Shown here piece by piece: positions 24,068 through 32,657 of a DNA stretch of 43,583 nt (positions are counted from its first letter, which is position 1; each line of letters starts with the position of its first letter). Below the pieces are notes generated by a model. The model ran no database searches. It worked only from the letters and a program-made list of their open reading frames with translations, and was not told the DNA's origin. The position numbers were made by a program, and so were the translations under genes. Origin of the DNA: Lysobacter sp. ISL-50 (lineage in GTDB: Bacteria; Pseudomonadota; Gammaproteobacteria; Xanthomonadales; Xanthomonadaceae); assembly GCF_018612875.1 (NCBI RefSeq), contig NZ_JAGGRI010000044.1:1-43583 (forward strand), written 5' to 3'.

Positions 24068-25165
24068 TCACTTGTCGAGCAGATTGTCGGTATTGGCCGC
24101 GTTGTTGATGATGTTGGAGAACGGCAGCAGCTGATTGACGAAGCGATTCCAGCGGGTCACGCCGGCCGGTCCCACGAACACTACATCGCCCGCGCGCACC
24201 GGGAACTGGCTGGCCAGCGCATAGGACGCCGGCGACTTGGCGTTGAGGTGATAGATCATCGCCGGTTCCTTGCGCATGTCTTCCACGCCGCGGATCACGT
24301 AGACCGCTTCGCCCTTGGCGGTCAGCGGATTGAGCCCGCCGGCGCGGCCCAGCGCCTGAGTCAGGGTCATGTCGGTGGTCTTGAAGGTCAGCGCCTGCGG
24401 GCGCATGACTTCGCCGACCACATAGACTTCCTTGCGATCGTTGTACGGCATGTACAGATGATCGCCGGCCTTCAGGTAAATATCCTTCGCCACCGATTCG
24501 CCGCGATTGAGCCCGTCCAGATCCAGACGGTACTGCTTGTCGCCGCGGGTCAGCACGAATCCGGACAGATCCGCGCGGATCGGGTCCACCGTCGCCGCGC
24601 CGATCGCCTGCGCCAGGGTCAACGGCGTCGCGGTGATCGACTGGCGATCGGTCTTGACGAACGCGCCCTGCAAGGTCACGCGCTGGCTGCCGTAGTCGAT
24701 GATGCTCAGATCGACCTGCGGGCTTTCGACGAAGCGCGAAATCTTGTCGGTGAGCAGCGTGCGCAGCTCTTCGATGGTCAGGCCTTCCGCGCGCACCACG
24801 CCGACATACGGATAGAACAGCGTGCCGTCCGGCCGCACCATGCGCCCGTTCGCGGCCGCCTGCTGCTGGGTGCCAGCCGGCGAGGTCAACTCCGGGTGAT
24901 CCCAGATGGTGATGTACAGCGTGTCGCCGCGGCCGATGCGGTAGGAATCGGGCTGATACGCCATCAGCTCGGCCGGCAACGCGATCTGGCTGCGATGCTG
25001 CGTCGACAGATATTCCGGCGTGATCGAGACCATCTTGATATGGCCGTCGTCGGCGACGCCGCTGCGCACGAACTGGCTTGGCGAAATGTATTGGCCCGGG
25101 GCCAACATGCAGCCCGGGAGTCCGACGATGGCGGCGACAGCCAACGCGCGCGAAAACTTGCTCAT
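24068..25165 (-). CDS. wza: Outer-membrane polysaccharide export protein (Wza/GumB family)
   Basis: The protein has 365 residues and is a lipoprotein: the lipobox LPGC places the acylated cysteine at residue 19. A polysaccharide-export domain begins near residue 75 (YRIGRGDTLYITIWDHPELT), followed by two SLBB-type repeats (about 170-250 and 255-330) and a C-terminal amphipathic stretch (TRWNRFVNQLLPFSNIINN, about 338-356) that would form the outer-membrane barrel helix. It forms the channel that carries capsule or exopolysaccharide across the outer membrane, docking on Wzc. It is transcribed away from wzb-wzc, unlike the standard wza-wzb-wzc order. The ATG at 25165 is fixed by the signal peptide. 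Confidence 0.93.
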   Translation of the reverse strand: MSKFSRALAVAAIVGLPGCMLAPGQYISPSQFVRSGVADDGHIKMVSITPEYLSTQHRSQIALPAELMAYQPDSYRIGRGDTLYITIWDHPELTSPAGTQQQAAANGRMVRPDGTLFYPYVGVVRAEGLTIEELRTLLTDKISRFVESPQVDLSIIDYGSQRVTLQGAFVKTDRQSITATPLTLAQAIGAATVDPIRADLSGFVLTRGDKQYRLDLDGLNRGESVAKDIYLKAGDHLYMPYNDRKEVYVVGEVMRPQALTFKTTDMTLTQALGRAGGLNPLTAKGEAVYVIRGVEDMRKEPAMIYHLNAKSPASYALASQFPVRAGDVVFVGPAGVTRWNRFVNQLLPFSNIINNAANTDNLLDK

Positions 25166-25369
25166 GGTGTCGTCTCTAAATCGCGAACGCGGATGAGGCC
25201 GGGCGCCTGTGCGGGCCGATGCCGGACGCATGCGGACACGGCACGACTTCGCCATTGCGCGCCGCTGAATAAGGATGAGTGCCGACCGCTGACGCCGGAC
25301 GAACAAGATACGGTTGGCGCATGAATCCTCAGTAGATTACGTCGTTACTGGTGCTGCCCCCGTGCAAAA

Positions 25370-25375
25370 AGTATA
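25370..25375 (-). promoter_or_regulatory. Possible -10 element (TATACT) for wza
   Basis: TATACT on the minus strand, about 200 bases before the wza start. No good -35 lies 17 bases upstream, so an activator would be needed. Low confidence. Confidence 0.3.
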
Positions 25376-25579
25376 GCCAGCGCGGACCCATTCTTGTTCA
25401 CGCACATGGAACCGCATCACGTTTTCCGTCATCGGATGCGTTCCGGATACAGCTCACGTTAGGCAACCGCATGCATTGGACAACATATCTTTAACGAACA
25501 AGTCCAGCCGCGCTCGCAATGCGCAATGCGTCAACGAGTGATGCGCGTCACGGCTTGAGGGATGCGTTCTCTATTCATG

Positions 25580-25608
25580 TTGACCCTGTAAGGTGCAGCT
25601 CTTACATT
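25580..25608 (+). promoter_or_regulatory. Sigma-70-type promoter for wzb-wzc
   Basis: TTGACC (25580-25585), a 17-base spacer and TACATT (25603-25608). Five of six and four of six consensus matches with ideal spacing, in a relatively AT-rich stretch; transcription would start near 25615, about 70 bases before the wzb start. Confidence 0.55.
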
Positions 25609-25683
25609 CGCGGCCGTTGCGTTCGAGCCACGCTTCGTGCGTCTCATGATGCGCGGTCGCTTACAATTTGAGGCATCGAGCGT

Positions 25684-26118
25684 GTGTTCAAACGAGTTTT
25701 GATGGTTTGCGTGGGCAACATCTGCCGCAGTCCGACCGCGGAAATGTTGCTGCGCCATGAGTTGCAAGGTCGGGATGTCACCGTAGAATCCGCCGGTCTT
25801 GGCGCCTTGGCGGGTCATCCGATCGACGCTACAGCACAGGCTGTGCTGGAAGGACATGGATTGAGTGGGCAATCCCATGTCGCGAGACAGATCGACCGCG
25901 CGATGATCGATGCGGCCGATCTGATACTGACGATGGAGCCATGGCAGATCGATGCCGTGCTCCGCATTTCCCCACATGCGCGAGGCAAGACCTATCTACT
26001 AGGCAAATGGCTGGACAACACCAGCATTCCGGACCCATACCGGCAATCGCGCAACGCGTTCGAACAGGCCTATCAGCTGATCAGCTCGGGGGTGAGCAGC
26101 TGGAGGGCCTATCTGTGA
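25684..26118 (+). CDS. wzb: Low-molecular-weight protein-tyrosine phosphatase (Wzb)
   Basis: The protein has 144 residues. The P-loop VCVGNICRSPTAE (about 8-20) contains the catalytic CX5R, and the general acid is the aspartate in IPDPYRQ (about 122). Wzb removes phosphates from the C-terminal tyrosines of the Wzc kinase, cycling polymer export. The start is a GTG; TGAGG upstream is at a rather long distance. The GC level is visibly below that of wzc. It lies 36 bases before wzc, with a T-rich spacer. Confidence 0.92.
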   Translation: MFKRVLMVCVGNICRSPTAEMLLRHELQGRDVTVESAGLGALAGHPIDATAQAVLEGHGLSGQSHVARQIDRAMIDAADLILTMEPWQIDAVLRISPHARGKTYLLGKWLDNTSIPDPYRQSRNAFEQAYQLISSGVSSWRAYL

Positions 26119-26154
26119 TGCGGCCCGTTCCCTTTTTTTCAGGTTCTTTCCCCC

Positions 26155-28383
26155 ATGTCGGCAGCCCCCACGACGCCCGGTCCGTACCAGGACAGAAGCA
26201 ACGATGAGATAGACCTGGCCGCGCTGCTGGGTACGTTGCTCGACCACAAATGGCTGATCGTCGGCGTCACCTCGATCGGCTTCGTGCTCGCCGTCGCTTA
26301 TGCGCTGATCGCCTCGCCGGTGTACCAGGCCAATGCGATGGTGCAGGTGGAGTCCAATGCGCCGACCCTGCCCGGCCTGACCGCGGTCACCCAGGCGCTG
26401 ACCGATTCGGCGCCGCAGGCGGTAACCGAAATCGCGCTGCTGACTTCGCGCTCGGTGGTCGGCAAGGCGGTGCAGGACCTCAAGCTGGACGTGCAGATCG
26501 AACCGGTCCGCTTCGTGCTGATCGGCGGGCTGATGGCGCGCCGCTATCAGCCGACCCGCCCGGGCGACGTGGCTTCGCCGTGGCTCGGCCTCAACAGCTA
26601 CGGCTGGGGCGGCGAAAGCCTGCACGTGGCGCAGCTCAGCGTCACCGACGAACTGGTCGCCACGCCGCTGACCCTGGTCGTCGGCGAGGCCGGCGCGTAC
26701 CGCCTGTACGACGAAGACGACACCCAGTTGCTCAGCGGCAAGGTCGGCGAAACCGCCACCGGCGGCGGCGTCAGCCTGCAGGTCAAGGACATGGCCGCCA
26801 ATCCGGGCATGCGCTTCGAGATCACTCAGCTCTCGCGCCTGGCCATCATCACCGCGCTGCAGAACAACCTGATCGCCACGGAAAAAGCGAAGGACTCCGG
26901 CATCCTGCAGCTGAGCTACCAACTCGGCGATCCGGACCTGGCCGCGCAGACGCTCGATGCGATCACCCGCCAGTACACCAGGCAGAACGTCGAACGCAAT
27001 TCCGCCGAAGCCGCCAACAGCCTGAAGTTCGTCAACGGGCAATTGCCGAAGACGCGGCGCGATCTGGAAAAGGCCGAGCAAGCGCTGGCCAAGTACCAGG
27101 AGCAGGCGCACACGGTCGATATCACCCTGGACGCGCAATCGCTGCTCGATCAGATCGTGGCGCTGGACACGAGCATCTCGCAGTTGAAGATGCAGCAGGC
27201 CGAAGTCAGCCGCCGCTTCACCCCGCAACATCCGGCCTACAAGGCCTTGATGTCGCAGTTGGGCGAACTGGAATCGCGCAAGCAGCAGATCAACGACCGC
27301 ATCAGCGTGCTGCCGCAGACCCAGCAGGAACTGCTGGGCCTGACCCGCGAAGTGCAAGTCACCACGCTCACCTACACCAACCTGCTCAATCAGGCGCAGC
27401 AGCTGGATATCGCCCGCGCCGGCACGGTCGGCAACGCCCGCATCGTCGACAAGTCGGTGGTGGACATCAGCCAGCCGGTCAAGCCCAAGCGCCTGCTGAT
27501 CGTGATGATCGGCACCTTCGTCGCCGGCTTCCTGGCGGTGGCCTGGGTGTTCCTGCGCCAGATGCTCAGCCGCGGCGTCGAAGACGTGAAGGAGATCGAG
27601 CAGCTCGGCCTGCCGATCTACGCTTCGATTCCGATGAGCGATTTCCAGCGCGGCCACCAGAAGCTCGGCCGCAAGCTGCAGAGCAACGGCACGCGCCTGG
27701 ACAAGCCGCATCTGCTCGCGCTCGACGCGCCCAACGATCTGGCGATCGAGGCCATGCGCAGCCTGCGCACCGCGCTGCACTTCGCCCGGATGGAGGCGAA
27801 CAACAACATCCTGATGGTGTGCGGCGCCAGCCCCGGCGCCGGCAAGACCTTCGTGTCCACCAACCTGGCCGCGGTGATCGCGCAGGGCGGACAGCGCGTG
27901 CTGCTGATCGACGGCGACCTGCGCCGCAGCACATTGCACAAGGTGCTGGGCCAGGACCCGCACAACGGCCTGTCGGATTTGCTGATCGGCCGCATCGACG
28001 TGAAGACCGCCACCCGCGCCACCGCCATCCCCGGCCTGGACTTCATTCCGCGCGGCGAAGCGCCGCCCAATCCGTCCGAGCTGCTGATGCGTCCGAACCT
28101 GGGCGTGCTGCTGAAAATGGCTTCGCAGCAATACGACCTGGTCATCATCGATACGCCGCCGATCCTCGCGGTCACCGACGCGGCGATCATCGGCCGTCAT
28201 ACCGCGACCAGCATCATGGTGGTGCGCTTCGGCCTGAATCCGCCCAAGGAGCTGGCGATGGCGATTCAGCGTTTCGAACAGAACGGCATCGACCTCAAGG
28301 GCGCGGTATTCAACGCCGTCGAACGCCGTCACGACACCAACTACGCATACGGCTACGAGTACAGGGCGACGCCGGAGAAGTGA
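26155..28383 (+). CDS. wzc: Polysaccharide co-polymerase with tyrosine kinase domain (Wzc)
   Basis: The protein has 742 residues. The N-terminal Wzz domain has a membrane segment at about 33-53 and a second at about 443-463, enclosing a long coiled-coil periplasmic region. The cytoplasmic BY-kinase has Walker A GASPGAGKT at 557-565, Walker A' LLIDGDLRR at 583-591 and Walker B VIIDTPP at 663-669. The C-terminal tail has a tyrosine cluster (Y730, Y732, Y734, Y736), the autophosphorylation site. Wzc controls chain length and opens Wza. It is the second gene of the wzb transcription unit. Confidence 0.95.
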   Translation: MSAAPTTPGPYQDRSNDEIDLAALLGTLLDHKWLIVGVTSIGFVLAVAYALIASPVYQANAMVQVESNAPTLPGLTAVTQALTDSAPQAVTEIALLTSRSVVGKAVQDLKLDVQIEPVRFVLIGGLMARRYQPTRPGDVASPWLGLNSYGWGGESLHVAQLSVTDELVATPLTLVVGEAGAYRLYDEDDTQLLSGKVGETATGGGVSLQVKDMAANPGMRFEITQLSRLAIITALQNNLIATEKAKDSGILQLSYQLGDPDLAAQTLDAITRQYTRQNVERNSAEAANSLKFVNGQLPKTRRDLEKAEQALAKYQEQAHTVDITLDAQSLLDQIVALDTSISQLKMQQAEVSRRFTPQHPAYKALMSQLGELESRKQQINDRISVLPQTQQELLGLTREVQVTTLTYTNLLNQAQQLDIARAGTVGNARIVDKSVVDISQPVKPKRLLIVMIGTFVAGFLAVAWVFLRQMLSRGVEDVKEIEQLGLPIYASIPMSDFQRGHQKLGRKLQSNGTRLDKPHLLALDAPNDLAIEAMRSLRTALHFARMEANNNILMVCGASPGAGKTFVSTNLAAVIAQGGQRVLLIDGDLRRSTLHKVLGQDPHNGLSDLLIGRIDVKTATRATAIPGLDFIPRGEAPPNPSELLMRPNLGVLLKMASQQYDLVIIDTPPILAVTDAAIIGRHTATSIMVVRFGLNPPKELAMAIQRFEQNGIDLKGAVFNAVERRHDTNYAYGYEYRATPEK

Positions 28384-28572
28384 CGTCGCAGGCGAACATT
28401 ACGATTTCAACCGCAACCATTGCACTGATTGCTTGCCGTTTTGTTCCCGCTCATGTTCGCGAACGCGAAACCGCGCGAAACGGCGGAAAATGCAGTGAGA
28501 ATGGGTGATTCCTGAAGCGGCGTGTTGCCCGTCGCCATTACGATGCGATGTACCGCAATGATCATTTTGACG

Positions 28573-28585
28573 TAAGAAATTCTTA
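28573..28585. promoter_or_regulatory. Perfect palindrome TAAGAA-A-TTCTTA
   Basis: Perfect 6-bp arms around one central base, just after a TTGACG hexamer (28567-28572). Looks like a transcription-factor site in the wecA-wecB upstream region. Confidence 0.4.
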
Positions 28586-28781
28586 TATGTGTCGCATGTG
28601 AACGACCAGCACGCTTCCGTAACGAGCACAAACAAACGAACTACTAGCGCACAGTATTTAGCAACTGAACAGTGGCACAGTTCCGCCCGCTGCCGGCCAG
28701 GATGCAAACGCGTCCAAGCCGGCGCGGGCGAACAACGAATCGTGCATCGACACCGAAGCAGATCTATCGATTCATCGTGAT

Positions 28782-28816
28782 CGCGCGCCGCCGACACATC
28801 GCAACAACGGCGCGCG
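28782..28816 (+). promoter_or_regulatory. Leader hairpin CGCGCGCCG/CGGCGCGCG
   Basis: Perfect 9-bp stem with a 17-base loop, 87 bases before the wecA-wecB ATG. Could be an attenuator or RNA-stability element; no T-tract follows. Confidence 0.35.
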
Positions 28817-28902
28817 GCGATCGCGAAGCAAGAAAACAGGATTGACCGAAGGGGGCGGTCGTCGGATGGGTCTACCGAAGACTTTCCTTGGATACAACGG
28901 TC

Positions 28903-31260
28903 ATGATGAAAGAACAGTTCGTCATCGCGTGCGCCCTGACGTTCGTGGTCACCAGCATCGCGATGTACGCGATGTACCCGGTCGCCGGGCGGCTCGGTCT
29001 GATCGACCGGCCTAACGCGCGCAAACAGCATAAGGGCCACATTCCCGTCATCGGCGGGATCAGCTTCTTTCTCGGCCTGCTCGCCGGCGCCTTCTACCTG
29101 GGCCTGGCCGATCGCTTCGCGGTCTGCCTGATCGCCACCTCCAGCCTGATTGTGGTCACCGGCGCGATCGACGACGCAAAAGACCTCAGCGTGCGCGCGC
29201 GGCTGCTGATCCAGACCATCGCGGTCGGCCTGATGATCTCCGGCAGCGGCGTGTACCTCAACGACCTGGGCAATCTGTTCGGCACCGGCGCGATCCGCCT
29301 GGGCTGGATCGGCGTTCCGGTCACGGTGATCGCGGTGGTCGGCCTGATCAACGCCTTCAACATGCTCGACGGCATCGACGGCCTCGCCGGCAGCATGGCG
29401 ATGGTCGGCATCGGCGCGATCTTCCTGTTCGACAACGGCGGCGTGTTGTCCAAGGGCGCGCTGCCCTTGATGCTGCTGTTGTTCGTCGCGCTGGTTCCGT
29501 ACCTGTTCGTCAACCTGGGCGGCATGAACGAGCGCAAGATCTTCATGGGCGACGCCGGCAGCATGCTGATCGGTTACCTGACCGCGTGGAGCCTGATCTA
29601 CCTGAGCCAGCGCGGCGCGGCGCGTATCGATGCGGCCGAAGCGCTGTGGTGCATCGCCCTGCCGGTGTTCGAGACGCTCACCGTCATGTACCGCCGGGTC
29701 AGCAAGGGCCTGTCGCCGTTCAAGCCCGACCGACAGCATCTGCACTACATCCTGCTCGACCACCAGCGTTCGCCCAAGGGCGCGCTGATGACCATCGTCG
29801 GCATCGCCTGCGCGCTCACCGCGGTGGGTTACGCGCTGCGCGATCTGCCGGTCGTGGGCGGCCTGCTCGCGTTCTTCTTCGCCATGGCCGTCTATTCCCT
29901 CGCGCTGGCCCACGGCGACAAGCTCAAGCGCCTGCGCGGCATGCCGGAAGGACCGGACACGCCGGAACTGGCGTTCGCGCCGGAAGGCTCGGTGCCGCTG
30001 AAGACCACGCCGACGCCGGCCACCGCCTATGCGCGCAACAACCTCGCCGGCGAATTCGCCTCGCATCCGCTGTCCACGCCGGCCAACGTGGCGCTGTCGC
30101 AGCCTTCGCGCGCGATCAAGACCCTGTGCGTGTTCGGCACCCGCCCGGAGGCGATCAAGATGGCGCCGCTGGCGAAGATGCTGGCGCAGGACCCGCGCTT
30201 CGACGCGCGCGTGTGCGTGACCGGCCAGCACCGGCAGATGCTGGACCAGGTGCTGAACCTGTTCGACCTGCAGCCGGACTTCGATCTCAACATCATGAAG
30301 CCCAAGCAGGACCTCACCGACGTCACCACCGCGATCCTGACCGGCATGAAGCAGGTGCTGTCCGAGCTCAAGCCCGACGTGGTGCTGGTGCACGGCGATA
30401 CCTCGACCACCATGGCGACCACGCTGGCCGCGTACTACCAGCAGATTCCGGTGGCGCACGTCGAAGCCGGCCTGCGCACCGGCAACCTGTACTCGCCGTG
30501 GCCGGAAGAGGCCAACCGCAAGCTCACCGGCGCGCTGGCGGCGATGCATTTCGCGCCGACCACGCTGTCGAGCCAGAACCTGCTCGACGAAGGCATTCCG
30601 ACCGAGCGCATCGCCGTCACCGGCAACACCGTGATCGACGCGCTCAAGGAAGTGCTGGTGCGCATCGACCGCACGCCGGCGCTGCGCAACGAAGTCGCCT
30701 CGCAATTCAGTTTCCTCGACCCGCAGCGGCGCATCGTGCTGGTCACCGGCCATCGCCGCGAAAGCTTCGGCGGCGGCTTCGAGCGCATCTGCCACGCCTT
30801 GCGCGACAGCGCGCTGCGGCATCCGGATGTCGATATCGTCTATCCGATGCACCTCAATCCGCAGGTGCGCGAGCCGGTCAACCGCCTGCTCACCGGCATC
30901 ACCAACGTCCATCTGATCGAGCCGCTGGATTACCTGCCCTTCGTCTACCTGATGAACAAGGCCTACATCATCCTCACCGATTCGGGCGGCATCCAGGAAG
31001 AAGCGCCGTCGCTGGGCAAGCCGGTGCTGGTGATGCGCGACACCACCGAGCGGCCCGAAGCGGTCGCCGCCGGCACGGTCAAGCTGGTCGGCACCGATCG
31101 CCAGCTGATCGCCGACGGCATCAGCGAACTGCTCAACAACCGCGCCGCATACGAGGCGATGAGTTTCGCCCACAACCCTTACGGCGACGGCCTGGCCTGT
31201 CAGCGCATCGTCGAGGCCCTGGCCAGTTTCAATCGCGAAGACTCGCTGCTCGCCGCTTGA
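28903..31260 (+). CDS. Fused WecA-WecB: GlcNAc-1-phosphate transferase plus UDP-GlcNAc 2-epimerase
   Basis: One uninterrupted frame of 785 residues carries two enzymes. Residues 1-345 are a polytopic WecA/TagO/MraY-family sugar-phosphate transferase (D90-D91 in [16 protein letters not shown] at 153-160, [16 protein letters not shown]) that attaches GlcNAc-1-P or a related sugar to undecaprenyl phosphate. A Pro/Ala-rich linker (about 345-404) leads to a non-hydrolysing UDP-GlcNAc 2-epimerase (WecB) domain at about 405-785: [44 protein letters not shown] and [15 protein letters not shown]. WecB makes UDP-ManNAc, the substrate of WecC encoded next. These are normally separate genes. ATG 28903 is chosen; TTG 28888 is possible. 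Confidence 0.93.
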   Translation: MMKEQFVIACALTFVVTSIAMYAMYPVAGRLGLIDRPNARKQHKGHIPVIGGISFFLGLLAGAFYLGLADRFAVCLIATSSLIVVTGAIDDAKDLSVRARLLIQTIAVGLMISGSGVYLNDLGNLFGTGAIRLGWIGVPVTVIAVVGLINAFNMLDGIDGLAGSMAMVGIGAIFLFDNGGVLSKGALPLMLLLFVALVPYLFVNLGGMNERKIFMGDAGSMLIGYLTAWSLIYLSQRGAARIDAAEALWCIALPVFETLTVMYRRVSKGLSPFKPDRQHLHYILLDHQRSPKGALMTIVGIACALTAVGYALRDLPVVGGLLAFFFAMAVYSLALAHGDKLKRLRGMPEGPDTPELAFAPEGSVPLKTTPTPATAYARNNLAGEFASHPLSTPANVALSQPSRAIKTLCVFGTRPEAIKMAPLAKMLAQDPRFDARVCVTGQHRQMLDQVLNLFDLQPDFDLNIMKPKQDLTDVTTAILTGMKQVLSELKPDVVLVHGDTSTTMATTLAAYYQQIPVAHVEAGLRTGNLYSPWPEEANRKLTGALAAMHFAPTTLSSQNLLDEGIPTERIAVTGNTVIDALKEVLVRIDRTPALRNEVASQFSFLDPQRRIVLVTGHRRESFGGGFERICHALRDSALRHPDVDIVYPMHLNPQVREPVNRLLTGITNVHLIEPLDYLPFVYLMNKAYIILTDSGGIQEEAPSLGKPVLVMRDTTERPEAVAAGTVKLVGTDRQLIADGISELLNNRAAYEAMSFAHNPYGDGLACQRIVEALASFNREDSLLAA

Positions 31261-31277
31261 GTTTTCGCGTCGCCGCC

Positions 31278-31305
31278 ACGCCCGCGCCCTTCGGGGTGCG
31301 GGCGT
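31278..31305 (+). promoter_or_regulatory. 12-bp hairpin with TTCG tetraloop between wecA-wecB and wecC
   Basis: ACGCCCGCGCCC pairs with GGGTGCGGGCGT (one G-U pair) around a TTCG loop closed by C-G, an exceptionally stable RNA hairpin. No T-tract follows and the next gene is co-directional, so partial termination, processing or message protection is more likely than full termination. Confidence 0.55.
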
Positions 31306-31369
31306 AGCGCGTTCACCCCACACCCTTGAGCGCAACACCCTCCCCGCACGGAGGATCACTGGAGTCTTT

Positions 31370-32626
31370 ATGAGTTTCGACACCGTCTCGGTCATCGGCC
31401 TGGGTTACATCGGCCTCCCCACCGCCGCCGCTTTCGCCGCCGTGCGCAAGCAGGTCATCGGCATCGACGTGAACCGGAATATCGTCGATACGATCAACCG
31501 CGGCGAGATCCACATCGTCGAGCCGGATCTCGACGTGGCGGTGCGCGCGGCGGTCTCGGGCGGTTTCCTGCGCGCCTCGATCCAGCCCGAATCGGCCGAC
31601 GCCTACCTGATCGCGGTGCCCACGCCGTTCAAGAACGACCATGAGCCGGACCTGCGCTACATCGAAGCGGCGGCCAAGGCGCTGGCGCCGGTGCTGCGCA
31701 AGGGCGATCTGGTGGTGCTGGAATCCACCTCGCCGGTCGGCGCGACCGAACAGCTGGCGCAGTGGCTGTCGGAGGCGCGTTCGGACCTGAGCTTTCCGCA
31801 GGACGCCGGCGAAGACGCCGACGTCAACGTCGCCCACTGCCCCGAGCGCGTGCTGCCGGGCCATGTGATGCGCGAGCTGATCGAGAACGACCGCGTCATC
31901 GGCGGCATGACCCCGCGCTGCTCGGCGCGCGCCTGCGAGCTGTACAAGAGCTTCGTGCGCGGCGAGTGCATCGTCACCAACGCGCGCACCGCCGAGATGT
32001 GCAAGCTGACCGAGAACGCGTTCCGCGACGTCAACATCGCCTTCGCCAACGAGCTGTCGATCATCTGCGACAAGCTCGGCATCAACGTGTGGGATCTGGT
32101 GCAGCTGGCCAACCGCCATCCGCGCGTCAACATCCTGCAGCCGGGCCCCGGCGTCGGCGGCCACTGCATCGCGGTGGACCCGTGGTTCATCGTCGATAGC
32201 GCGCCGGAGCAGGCGCGACTGATCCGCACCGCGCGCGAGGTCAACAACAGCAAGCCGCGCTGGGTGATGGACAAGGTCGATGCCGCCATCGCCGAAGCCA
32301 AGGCCGACGGCAAGCAGGACAAGGACCTGACCATCGCCGTGTTCGGCCTGTCGTTCAAGCCCGACATCGACGACCTGCGCGAAAGCCCCGCGCTCGACAT
32401 CGCCATCGAACTGGCCGCGCGCCACCCGGGCAAGGTACTCGCGGTCGAGCCGCATATCGATGCGTTGCCGGAGAAGCTCAAGTCGCCGAACCTGATCCTG
32501 GTGGATTTCCCCACCGCGAGCGCGCAGGCCGACATCGGCCTGCTGCTGGTCGATCACAAGCCGTTCCGGGAGCAGGCCGCGCCGACGCACCTGCGCCTGG
32601 TCGATACCAAGGGCATCTGGGTCTGA
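31370..32626 (+). CDS. wecC: UDP-N-acetyl-D-mannosamine dehydrogenase
   Basis: The protein has 418 residues. NAD-binding motif GLGYIGLP at 10-17; catalytic cysteine C266 in GPGVGGHCIAVDPW; TENAFRDVNIAFANELS and FGLSFKPDIDDLRESPALD complete the UDP-glucose/UDP-ManNAc dehydrogenase pattern. Residues such as HIVEPDLD and the immediate WecB partner favour WecC over other members. It oxidises UDP-ManNAc to UDP-ManNAcA in two steps with NAD. ATG 31370 lies after an upstream GGAGGATCACTGGAG sequence; spacing suits the second GGAG. Confidence 0.93.
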   Translation: MSFDTVSVIGLGYIGLPTAAAFAAVRKQVIGIDVNRNIVDTINRGEIHIVEPDLDVAVRAAVSGGFLRASIQPESADAYLIAVPTPFKNDHEPDLRYIEAAAKALAPVLRKGDLVVLESTSPVGATEQLAQWLSEARSDLSFPQDAGEDADVNVAHCPERVLPGHVMRELIENDRVIGGMTPRCSARACELYKSFVRGECIVTNARTAEMCKLTENAFRDVNIAFANELSIICDKLGINVWDLVQLANRHPRVNILQPGPGVGGHCIAVDPWFIVDSAPEQARLIRTAREVNNSKPRWVMDKVDAAIAEAKADGKQDKDLTIAVFGLSFKPDIDDLRESPALDIAIELAARHPGKVLAVEPHIDALPEKLKSPNLILVDFPTASAQADIGLLLVDHKPFREQAAPTHLRLVDTKGIWV

Positions 32627-32657
32627 GCCGCTTGGGCTCGGACGGAACGCCGGCGCC

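Larger units (their letters stand above)
25166..25683. other. Long divergent intergenic region between wza and wzb
   Basis: 518 bases with lower GC than the flanks and no convincing gene. It holds a good promoter toward wzb, a possible -10 toward wza and a 10-base direct repeat GGATGCGTTC (25434-25443 and 25560-25569). Its length suggests complex regulation of the polysaccharide locus. Confidence 0.65.
28384..28902. other. Long non-coding leader between wzc and the wecA-wecB gene
   Basis: 519 bases with no convincing gene. Its middle is AT-rich for this genome and contains a 13-bp palindrome; a 9-bp stem follows, closer to the gene. A GACCG/CGGTC mini-hairpin lies at 28844-28860. I found no clean sigma-70 promoter. 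The region may carry the start site and an RNA leader that controls the downstream polysaccharide genes. Confidence 0.55.

Noticed and set aside
25434-25569. Direct repeat GGATGCGTTC, two copies 126 bp apart
   Set aside because: Only two copies, no symmetry and no relation to promoter elements; may be chance.
25999-28332. Long minus-strand frame opposite wzc
   Set aside because: Shadow of wzc codons; no recognisable domain.
28407-28631. 74-codon minus-strand frame in the same leader
   Set aside because: No ribosome-binding site and composition unlike a real gene.
28589-28780. 63-codon plus-strand frame in the leader before wecA-wecB
   Set aside because: GTG start without a good ribosome-binding site, atypical composition, no recognisable fold.
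28844-28865. GGGCGGTCG stretch resembling the ops/JUMPstart element of polysaccharide operons
   Set aside because: Only about six bases match and the rest of the ops and JUMPstart consensus is absent.
28399-31395. 998-codon minus-strand open frame opposite wecA-wecB
   Set aside because: Same antisense effect; the plus strand shows two intact enzyme families and the minus translation is His/Arg/Gln-rich without a fold.
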